DNA from: Verrucomicrobiota bacterium
GTDB taxonomy: Bacteria > Verrucomicrobiota > Verrucomicrobiia > Chthoniobacterales > UBA10450
Assembly (NCBI GenBank): GCA_003218525.1
Contig: QHNU01000199.1
Span: 1-5,256, forward strand
Direction: 5' to 3'
Length of the DNA stretch: 5,256 nucleotides
The notes below the pieces were generated by a model. It did no database searches, had not been told where the DNA came from, and was given only the letters and a program-made list of their open reading frames with translations. Shown here one piece after another: positions 1 through 5,256 of this stretch (positions are counted from its first letter, which is position 1; each line of letters opens with the position of its first letter). The translations under genes were made by a program, and so were the position numbers.

Positions 1-58
1 GTTCCGCGGCGCATCGCATCTGGATGAGCGCGATTTTTGTCTTGTCCGGTTTAGCCAT
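1..58 (-). CDS. Carbon-nitrogen hydrolase (nitrilase superfamily), N-terminal fragment
   Basis: Only 19 codons lie inside the window; the gene runs off the left edge. The ATG at 58-56 opens a frame whose visible part includes KIALIQMRCA. This resembles the first beta strand of nitrilase-superfamily amidohydrolases, where a K-[IV]-[AG]-L-I-Q-M pattern is typical, especially in the N-carbamoylputrescine amidase (AguB) group. Members of that group use a Glu-Lys-Cys triad to hydrolyse C-N bonds in amides or carbamoyl compounds in the cytoplasm. The triad residues lie outside the window, so the substrate cannot be judged. No strong Shine-Dalgarno sequence precedes the ATG. The gene follows the cyclophilin gene by 112 bp on the same strand. 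The family call rests on one short motif and is tentative. Confidence 0.55.
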   Translation of the reverse strand, partial: MAKPDKTKIALIQMRCAAE

Positions 59-137
59 TAATGAGAATCGATCGTTGGAGCTGTCGCCGTCGACCTCTGG
101 ACGGCGCGGCGCGGGGATGTTTACGAAATCAGCGCCG

Positions 138-156
138 CGCTTCGCAGAGCGAAGCG
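138..156 (-). repeat. Perfect inverted repeat downstream of the cyclophilin gene
   Basis: CGCTTCGC (138-145) and GCGAAGCG (149-156) form a perfect 8-bp stem with a 3-nt loop. It begins about 15 nt after the cyclophilin stop codon, in the 112-bp gap before the hydrolase start. No run of T follows it on the minus strand, so it is not a canonical intrinsic terminator. It may stabilise the 3' end of the mRNA, cause weak pausing, or be a dispersed intergenic repeat. The rest of the gap (59-137 and 157-170) shows nothing recognisable. Confidence 0.55.
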
Positions 157-170
157 ACTACAACAATTCA

Positions 171-770
171 TTATTTCACGGAATCGGCCGGCACGATCTT
201 GACGCTTTCGATCACGACCCGTTTCGTCGGCTTGCTCGTCTCGCCCGCGCTATTTCGCGTGACTGGAATCTCGCCGATTTTTTCCAGGACGTCCGCGCCT
301 TTGATCAGCTTGCCGAACGTGGTGTATTGCCCATCGAGCCGCCGGACGGGCGCGAGGCAGATGAAGAATTGCGAACCGGCAGAATCTGGATCGGGCCCAC
401 GGGCCATCGAGGTCACGCCGCGCTCGTGTGAGTGATCGTTGAATTCGGCTTTGATTTTGTAACCCGGGTCGCCCTGTCCATAGCTGTTCTCTTTCGCAGG
501 GTCTTTCGAATTCGGATCGCCGCCCTGAATCATGAACCCCTTAACGATGCGATGAAAAATTGTCCCGTCGTAAAAACCCGAGCGCGCCAGTTTCTTAAAG
601 TTTTCAATCGTGCTCGGCGCTGCGTCGGTCCAAAACTGCACGACCATTTCCCCTTCGTTGGTTTTGATTACGGCGACTTCGTTGGATGTGTTCACCGGTT
701 CCTTTTCTTCAGCGAAAGCGAACGTGGCCGCAACCGCGGCAGCAAGGAAGAGAGGCAAAATTAATTTCAT
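171..770 (-). CDS. Secreted cyclophilin-type peptidyl-prolyl cis-trans isomerase
   Basis: This 199-residue protein catalyses cis-trans isomerisation of Xaa-Pro bonds. Residues 1-20 form a signal peptide: a Lys at position 2, a hydrophobic core rich in Leu and Ala, and an A-F-A cleavage site before EEKEP. It should therefore be exported, probably to the periplasm. The cyclophilin domain covers about residues 31-195. It contains FHRIVKGFMIQGGDP (72-86), with the catalytic Arg at 74 and substrate-pocket residues F79, M80 and Q82, and then QFFICL (134-139). The Trp that aids cyclosporin binding in eukaryotic cyclophilins is replaced by Arg at 144, before LDG, which is common variation in bacteria. 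I chose the ATG at 770 because it places the signal peptide at the N terminus. A GTG 15 bp upstream would only add five residues before it. No clear ribosome binding site is visible. The gene starts 30 bp after the carB stop and may be co-transcribed with carB. Confidence 0.93.
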   Translation of the reverse strand: MKLILPLFLAAAVAATFAFAEEKEPVNTSNEVAVIKTNEGEMVVQFWTDAAPSTIENFKKLARSGFYDGTIFHRIVKGFMIQGGDPNSKDPAKENSYGQGDPGYKIKAEFNDHSHERGVTSMARGPDPDSAGSQFFICLAPVRRLDGQYTTFGKLIKGADVLEKIGEIPVTRNSAGETSKPTKRVVIESVKIVPADSVK

Positions 771-800
771 AACGATCAGTGGCACAAACCCGCGGCGGTG

Positions 801-3800
801 TCACGAAGTTGCCGCGTGATACTCCTGCAAGGTGCGCACACGGACCTTGCTTTTTTGCAGCGATCGGATGCCATACACACTGGCCTGCGCCGCGCGCAAC
901 GTTGTCATGATCGGAATCTTTTGCGCAATCGCGGCGTTGCGGATCGTGACTTCGTCTTCACGTGGAATCTTGCCGCTGGGCGTGTTGATAATGAAACTGA
1001 TATCACCATTTTTGACACGATCGAGGACGTTGGGTCGCCCTTCGCGAATTTTGAACACGCGTGTCACCGGCACCCGTCCCTTGGCCAGGGCGGCGGCGGT
1101 GCCGCTGGTCGCGATGATACCGAAACCGAGCCGGACAAACTCGCGCGCAACGGAGATAACTGACGCTTTGTCCGAATCCTGCACACTCACGAAAACGTTG
1201 CCCGATTTCGGTAGGGCCGGCGGTGCAGCCATCTGGGATTTAGCATAGGCAATTCCCAAATCATCATCGATGCCCATGACTTCCCCTGTCGACTTCATTT
1301 CCGGACCGAGGGAGATATCCCTTCCTTGATAGCGGAGGAACGGGAAGACCGCTTCTTTCACGGAAAAATGTTTCGGCACGATCTCGCTGGTAAATCCGAG
1401 CTCGCGCAACGTTTTTCCAGTCATCACTTTCGCCGCCAGTTTGGCGAGTGGCACACCGATCGCCTTGCTTACGAATGGGATCGTGCGCGATGCGCGGGGA
1501 TTCACTTCCAGAACGTAAACATCCTTCCCCTTCACCGCGAATTGCACATTCATGAGCCCGCGCACGTTGAGCTCGCGCGCCATGGCCTTGGTTGCGGAAG
1601 AGATTTGGGCGAGCACTTTTTTCGAAAACGAAAACGTCGGGATAACGCAGGCGCTGTCGCCGCTATGGATACCGGCCTGCTCGATATGCTCCATGATCCC
1701 TCCGATTACCGTGATCTCGCCGTCACTGATGCAATCCACATCGACTTCCATGGCGTCCTCCAGAAATCGATCCACCAGGACCGGCCGATCCGGTGAAACC
1801 TCGATCGCGCTTTCCATGTAGCGGCTCAGATCGTCCTCGGTATAGACGAGTTCCATCGCCCGTCCGCCAAGAACAAAGGATGGCCTAACGAGAACCGGAT
1901 AACCTACTCGATTAGCGATGGCGACCGCCTGCTCGACGCTGACCGCCGACCCGCTCGGCGTCTGACGCAGGCCAAGTTTATCGAGCATGGCCGCGAAAAG
2001 TTTCCGGTCCTCCGCCGTCTCGATGCTTTCCGGTTGCGTACCGAAAATCGGAACACCGGCGGCTTTCAATCCTGCCGCCAGATTGAGCGGCGTCTGGCCG
2101 CCAAACTGCACCACGACGCCCTCGGGTTTCTCCTGGTCATAAATGTTGAGGACATCCTCTAGGGTTAGCGGCTCGAAATAAAGTTTGTCGCTCGTGTCGT
2201 AGTCGGTCGATACCGTCTCCGGATTGGAATTGACCATGATTGTTTCGAACCCGAGCTCACGCAGGGCGAAAGCAGCATGGACGCAGCAATAATCGAACTC
2301 AATTCCCTGGCCAATGCGGTTGGGTCCGCCGCCAAGAATGATGATTTTGCGTTTGCCGCTGTCGCGACGTTCATTCTCGGTGCCATAAGTCGAGTAATAG
2401 TAAGGCGTGTAAGCCTCGAACTCCGCCGCGCAGGTATCGACCAGCCGGTAAGTGGGGACGACATTTTGGGCGATGCGTTCGGCGCGAATGGCATTTTCGG
2501 CCACGCCATTTGCAACAGCGAGCTGTCGATCAGAAAAGCCCAGCTTCTTTGCGCGGATTAGCGCGCTTCGGAAGTTAGGCGTCTCGCCTGACGCATTGTC
2601 ACCATGGTCATAGTGCAACACAAACTGAGCGCCCACGATTGCAGTTCGCGCCTTAGCCGATCTCTGCGGATTCCGCATGATGTAATCGCGGTATGCGGTC
2701 AGTTCATCCCAGGTTCGAACAATGCGATCGAAACTCTCTTCCATCCAGATCGCTCCTTCCTGCCTTTGCTGTCTGTTCAGCGCGTGCGCCGTGAACGATT
2801 TCCATGAATGCAGAATTTCATTTAGCGCATGCCCATCGAGCGGTTTTACGAGTGCATGCACGTGATTGGGCATCACGACGAAAGCGTCCAAAACGTAGCG
2901 GTCGTAATCGAAATGCCGCAAGGCATTCGCCACGATTTCTGCCGCAGTCGCATCGCCCAAAAGGCAGGAACCGGCGCCCTGGTCGAGCCACCGTTGGCGC
3001 GGTTCGACAAAGCGCTCTTCGTAAGTGGAGCGCTGATGATCGGTCCACGGCTGGGGATTCTGCTTTAGCCAACTGCGTTGCTCTTCCTCCCATTCGTGCA
3101 AGAGCGTTTGCGGGACGGCATCCGCCAGACGGAACGTGATGAAATAAGTCGCACCGCGCTGTTCCCAATGAGGCAGATGCCGTCGCGTAATTTCCACCTC
3201 GCCGCGCTCGTCAAACCCGCGGAAAGCGGACATCTCGTCTGTCAGTAAAGGCGAAGTGTCAGGCGAGAGGCCTGACTTCCGTCGCGGCAGGCATACCGAT
3301 AGACGCCGCGCTTCGCCCACGATCTGCTCTACGTTGCGCAAAAACCAACGATCGATCTTTGTTAGATCGTAGATCTCGTCGATCGATATCCCGGCCTCAA
3401 AGGCCTGTCCGATAAAGAAGATGCGCTCGGCATTGGGGACCGCGAGCTTCAGACGCAGCATCTCAGCGTCTACCTGTTTGTCATTTCCGTCGCCAATTAA
3501 CCCGAATCGTCTGGTCTCGAGCGAGCGAAGTGCTTTTTGCAACGCCTCCTTAAAGGTGCGGCCGATGGCCATTGCTTCCCCGACACTTTTCATTTGCGTG
3601 GTCAGAGTTGCATCGGCCTGCGGAAATTTTTCGAAAGTGAAACGCGGAACCTTAACCACGCAATAATCAATCGTCGGCTCGAATGAAGCGGGGGTTTCGC
3701 GGGTAATATCGTTCTTGATCTCGTCCAGCGTGTAGCCGACGGCGAGCTTCGCTGCGATCTTTGCAATCGGAAACCCAGTCGCTTTCGAGGCGAGCGCACT

Positions 3801-4724
3801 CGATCGCGAGACGCGTGGATTCATCTCGATTACCACCATTCGGCCGTTCTCCGGATTGACCGCGAACTGAATGTTCGAGCCGCCGGTCTCGACCCCGATC
3901 TCGCGGATCACGGCAAAGGCCGCATCTCGCATCATCTGGTATTCTTTGTCGCTCAAGGTTTGGACCGGGGCGACGGTGATGGAGTCGCCCGTATGCACGC
4001 CCATAGGATCAAAATTCTCGATCGAGCAAACGACGACGCAGTTGTCGGCACGATCCCGCATCACTTCCATCTCGAACTCCTTCCAACCGACCAGCGATTC
4101 CTCGATCAGGACCTCGTTCACGGGCGACATCGCAAGGCCGCGTTCGGCGATCTCTTCGAGCTCTTCCCGGTTGTAAGCGATCCCACCGCCGCTACCACCC
4201 AACGTGAAAGCAGGCCGGATGATGAGTGGGAATGTTCCGATGTCGTCCGCGATTTTGTCCGCGTCCGCCCACGAATGGGCAACTCCCGAGCGGGGAACCG
4301 CCAGCCCGATCCGCAGCATCGCTTCCTTGAAAAGCTCGCGGTCTTCGCCTTTCGCGATTGCCTGAGCGCTGGCTCCGATCAGCTTCACGGAGTGCCGCGA
4401 GAGTGCCCCATTTCGATAAAGTTCCATCGCCGCATTAAGAGCGGTCTGGCCGCCCATTGTCGGTAGAATTGCGTCCGGCTTTTCGCGTTCGATAATTGCT
4501 TCGATCACTTCGGCCGTGATCGGCTCGATATAAGTGCGATCGGCAAACTCGGGATCTGTCATGATGGTTGCCGGATTCGAGTTCACCAGCACGATCTGAT
4601 AGCCTTCCTCGCGCAGGGCTTTGCAGGCCTGCACCCCGGAATAATCAAATTCGCAGCCTTGTCCGATCACGATTGGACCGGACCCGATGAGCAAAATTTT
4701 TTTGAGCTCGTTGTTCCGCGGCAT
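801..4724 (-). CDS. carB: Carbamoyl-phosphate synthase large subunit with an in-frame nested RAYT transposase
   Basis: CarB uses bicarbonate, two ATP and ammonia (from glutamine via CarA) to make carbamoyl phosphate for arginine and pyrimidine synthesis in the cytoplasm. The frame is 1307 codons, against about 1070 in the family. Domains in order: ATP-grasp half 1, about 1-400 (GSGPIVIGQG at 14-23, R129, an EMNPRVSRS motif near 300); oligomerisation domain, about 401-790, interrupted by foreign sequence at 482-718; ATP-grasp half 2, from about 791 (GGGPNRIGQG at 798-807, later an EVNPRASRT motif); and the MGS-like allosteric domain, about 1174-1307. Sequence before the insert (IDRWFLRNVEQIVGEARR) and after it (KKLGFSDRQLA, then RLVDTCAAEF) aligns with ordinary CarB. 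Both catalytic halves look intact, so this is not an obviously decayed gene. The start aligns with the E. coli N terminus, although the ribosome binding site is weak. The gene lies 54 bp after the SufE-like gene. carA is not in the window. Whether the long protein is stable and active is unknown. Confidence 0.96.
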   Translation of the reverse strand: MPRNNELKKILLIGSGPIVIGQGCEFDYSGVQACKALREEGYQIVLVNSNPATIMTDPEFADRTYIEPITAEVIEAIIEREKPDAILPTMGGQTALNAAMELYRNGALSRHSVKLIGASAQAIAKGEDRELFKEAMLRIGLAVPRSGVAHSWADADKIADDIGTFPLIIRPAFTLGGSGGGIAYNREELEEIAERGLAMSPVNEVLIEESLVGWKEFEMEVMRDRADNCVVVCSIENFDPMGVHTGDSITVAPVQTLSDKEYQMMRDAAFAVIREIGVETGGSNIQFAVNPENGRMVVIEMNPRVSRSSALASKATGFPIAKIAAKLAVGYTLDEIKNDITRETPASFEPTIDYCVVKVPRFTFEKFPQADATLTTQMKSVGEAMAIGRTFKEALQKALRSLETRRFGLIGDGNDKQVDAEMLRLKLAVPNAERIFFIGQAFEAGISIDEIYDLTKIDRWFLRNVEQIVGEARRLSVCLPRRKSGLSPDTSPLLTDEMSAFRGFDERGEVEITRRHLPHWEQRGATYFITFRLADAVPQTLLHEWEEEQRSWLKQNPQPWTDHQRSTYEERFVEPRQRWLDQGAGSCLLGDATAAEIVANALRHFDYDRYVLDAFVVMPNHVHALVKPLDGHALNEILHSWKSFTAHALNRQQRQEGAIWMEESFDRIVRTWDELTAYRDYIMRNPQRSAKARTAIVGAQFVLHYDHGDNASGETPNFRSALIRAKKLGFSDRQLAVANGVAENAIRAERIAQNVVPTYRLVDTCAAEFEAYTPYYYSTYGTENERRDSGKRKIIILGGGPNRIGQGIEFDYCCVHAAFALRELGFETIMVNSNPETVSTDYDTSDKLYFEPLTLEDVLNIYDQEKPEGVVVQFGGQTPLNLAAGLKAAGVPIFGTQPESIETAEDRKLFAAMLDKLGLRQTPSGSAVSVEQAVAIANRVGYPVLVRPSFVLGGRAMELVYTEDDLSRYMESAIEVSPDRPVLVDRFLEDAMEVDVDCISDGEITVIGGIMEHIEQAGIHSGDSACVIPTFSFSKKVLAQISSATKAMARELNVRGLMNVQFAVKGKDVYVLEVNPRASRTIPFVSKAIGVPLAKLAAKVMTGKTLRELGFTSEIVPKHFSVKEAVFPFLRYQGRDISLGPEMKSTGEVMGIDDDLGIAYAKSQMAAPPALPKSGNVFVSVQDSDKASVISVAREFVRLGFGIIATSGTAAALAKGRVPVTRVFKIREGRPNVLDRVKNGDISFIINTPSGKIPREDEVTIRNAAIAQKIPIMTTLRAAQASVYGIRSLQKSKVRVRTLQEYHAATS
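2570..2592 (+). repeat. REP-like palindrome, copy A (carB-distal end of the insert)
   Basis: A GGAA tetranucleotide (2570-2573) precedes a hairpin with arms GTTAGGC (2574-2580) and GCCTGAC (2586-2592) and the 5-nt loop GTCTC. The stem contains one T-G wobble when read on the plus strand, which becomes a C-A mismatch on the minus (mRNA) strand. This fits the plus strand being the functional orientation of this copy. Including the preceding C, 22 of 24 positions match copy B read on the minus strand. A tetranucleotide followed by a hairpin is the known architecture of REPs recognised by RAYTs. The copy is translated within carB as S-G-E-T-P-N. Confidence 0.85.
2610..3233 (-). other. Nested transposase domain: REP-associated tyrosine transposase (RAYT, Y1/HUH family)
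   Basis: This segment encodes CarB-frame residues 498-705. It reads as a full RAYT, a relative of IS200/IS605 TnpA that nicks single-stranded DNA at REP hairpins. Visible family landmarks in order are: RRHLPHWEQRGATYFITFRL (514-533), the first strand of the fold; MPNHVHALVKP (618-628), containing the metal-binding HUH pair H621 and H623; SWKSFTAHALNR (640-651), a motif typical of RAYTs; WMEESFDRIVR (660-670); and YRDYIMRNPQ (678-687), where Y681 is the likely nucleophile. All catalytic residues are present. An in-frame ATG at 3233-3231 could be the ancestral start, but its ribosome binding site is poor. There is no stop in this frame before carB resumes, so an independently started product would be a fusion to the C-terminal part of CarB. 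The family call is firm; activity is unproven. Confidence 0.9.
3258..3280 (-). repeat. REP-like palindrome, copy B (carB-proximal end of the insert)
   Basis: Read on the minus strand, GGAA (3280-3277) precedes a perfect 7-bp stem, GTCAGGC and GCCTGAC, with the loop CTCTC. It is inverted relative to copy A, so the GGAA ends of both copies face outward. The two copies differ at one stem base and one loop base. This copy is translated within carB as S-G-L-S-P-D. It lies 24 bp upstream of the probable ancestral ATG of the transposase. Confidence 0.87.
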
Positions 4725-4778
4725 CTGCGCGGCGCGAACTTTAGGCGAAATTAACTCGAGGTCACGAGCGAAGTAGCG

Positions 4779-5240
4779 CTACGCCACCTGAGCCATTCGC
4801 TGCCGGTCGAGATAAACTTTGCAAATGCCTTTGATCCTGGTCAGCACGTAATAAATGGTCTGGCTGCGCACGCGCACCAGCTCCGAACCGACGATACGCG
4901 TCACGAAATCGCTCGGCAGATCGAGAATTTCCTGCGGAGTCGTGCCTTCGAGTCCCTTGCAAAGAATCGCGGTCATGGCGCGGGTTAACGTCTGAACCTC
5001 AGGGCCGAGCGTCATCCGGATATGAGCTTTCCCCTCTTCATCGACATGGAGATACACCCCCACTGTGTCGGCGCACTCTTCATCCTTGCGAATATCCTGC
5101 AAATCGAATTGCTCATCGGCGCGCGGCTCCTGTTTCCTGGCCGCATCGGCGTACGAGACCAGTGTTTCCCGCCGCTCGTCTTCGGGCAAGATCTCGAACA
5201 GGTGGATGATTTTGTTCAGCTTTGCTGGATAACCAGTCAT
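4779..5240 (-). CDS. SufE-like Fe-S cluster assembly (sulfur acceptor) protein
   Basis: This 153-residue protein resembles SufE, which accepts persulfide sulfur from the cysteine desulfurase SufS and passes it to the Suf scaffold in the cytoplasm. The N-terminal part (YPAKLNKIIHLFEILPEDERRETLVSYAD, at 4-32) follows the SufE opening pattern of two helices. C56, in DEECADTVGVYLHV, occupies the position of the sulfur-accepting Cys. The segment after it includes LEGTTPQEILDLPSDFV (97-113), which matches the conserved helix and P-x-D region of SufE. The residues around C56 depart from the usual G-C-x-S context, and two further Cys occur at 94 and 140, so the exact partner is uncertain. The length is usual for the family (about 140-150). 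A GGAAG at 5249-5245 lies 4 nt before the ATG and supports this start. No sufS or sufBCD is visible; the gene precedes carB by 54 bp. The upstream promoter region is outside the window. Confidence 0.8.
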   Translation of the reverse strand: MTGYPAKLNKIIHLFEILPEDERRETLVSYADAARKQEPRADEQFDLQDIRKDEECADTVGVYLHVDEEGKAHIRMTLGPEVQTLTRAMTAILCKGLEGTTPQEILDLPSDFVTRIVGSELVRVRSQTIYYVLTRIKGICKVYLDRQRMAQVA

Positions 5241-5256
5241 CGCGCTTCCAAAGTAC

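Larger units (their letters stand above)
2570..3280 (-). mobile_element. REP-bounded RAYT element inserted in carB
   Basis: This 711-bp segment begins and ends with REP-like palindromes in inverted orientation. Its outer ends are GGAA (2570-2573) and TTCC (3277-3280), and between the palindromes lies a REP-associated tyrosine transposase. Its length is 237 codons exactly. Deleting it on paper fuses the C at 3281 to the GA at 2569-2568, giving one Arg codon and a 1070-residue CarB. The insert lies in a helix-helix linker of the oligomerisation domain, where E. coli CarB has roughly a dozen weakly conserved residues. No target-site duplication is evident, as expected for Y1 HUH transposition. 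The exact ends are inferred from the symmetry of the two palindromes and from the restored CarB length; a shift of a few bases is possible. Confidence 0.85.

Noticed and set aside
24..435. Plus-strand frames near the left edge
   Set aside because: They overlap the clear cyclophilin gene and the hydrolase start on the other strand and show no family features.
771..785. Upstream GTG as the start of the cyclophilin
   Set aside because: It would put five extra residues before an otherwise standard signal peptide, and neither site has a clear ribosome binding site. The ATG at 770 is simpler.
2804..3168. Open frames of about 110 codons on both strands over the transposase segment
   Set aside because: They are out-of-frame shadows rich in Arg and Ala with no recognisable motif. 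The carB frame explains the region.
2570..3280. Intein nested in carB
   Set aside because: There is no N-terminal Cys/Ser splicing block and no His-Asn followed by Cys/Ser/Thr at the exit. The motifs are those of a Y1/HUH transposase with REP ends.
3960..4466. A 168-codon plus-strand frame opposite the N-terminal half of carB
   Set aside because: It lies antisense to highly conserved CarB codons, has no recognisable domain, and is typical of moderately GC-rich shadow frames.
801..4724. carB as a pseudogene broken by the insertion
   Set aside because: The frame is continuous, both ATP-grasp halves and the MGS domain are intact, and the insert length is an exact multiple of three. Loss of function is possible but not shown by the sequence.
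4725..4778. Promoter in the gap before carB
   Set aside because: TA-rich hexamers occur on the minus strand, but no convincing paired -35/-10 could be placed.
4773..4782. GTAGCGCTAC palindrome at the end of the SufE-like gene
   Set aside because: It is only 10 bp, has no loop suitable for an RNA hairpin and no T-tract, and overlaps the stop codon. It is not enough to call a terminator or operator.

Overview
The window holds a compact run of genes, all on the minus strand. In transcription order they are: a SufE-like protein (5240-4779), the carbamoyl-phosphate synthase large subunit carB (4724-801), a secreted cyclophilin-type peptidyl-prolyl isomerase (770-171), and the first 19 codons of a nitrilase-superfamily carbon-nitrogen hydrolase (58-1, cut by the window edge). 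Gaps between genes are short (54, 30 and 112 bp), and no stretch above 300 bp lacks a gene. No RNA genes or CRISPR array were seen. The sequence is moderately GC-rich. The gene set and the style of the transposase suggest a free-living Gram-negative-type bacterium, possibly a soil verrucomicrobial lineage. That assignment is inference from general resemblance, not a demonstrated match.

The striking feature is inside carB. The reading frame is open for 1307 codons, whereas CarB proteins are normally about 1070 residues. The extra 237 codons are a complete, in-frame REP-associated tyrosine transposase (RAYT, Y1/HUH family). They sit in the oligomerisation domain, between the two ATP-grasp halves. 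The transposase keeps its HUH motif (H621-V-H623) and probable catalytic tyrosine (Y681). The insert is bounded by two REP-like palindromes in inverted orientation (2570-2592 and 3258-3280), matching at 22 of 24 positions, with a GGAA tetranucleotide at the outer end of each. The segment between the outer ends is exactly 711 bp. Removing it on paper gives a seamless 1070-residue CarB. The element has no stop codon in the carB frame, so the essential enzyme appears to be made with a transposase domain nested in it.

Functionally, CarB makes carbamoyl phosphate for arginine and pyrimidine synthesis, SufE-like proteins accept sulfur for Fe-S cluster assembly, and the cyclophilin assists folding outside the cytoplasm. 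No common pathway joins the neighbours. Their close spacing suggests co-transcription, but no promoter could be firmly identified; the likely upstream promoter lies beyond 5256.
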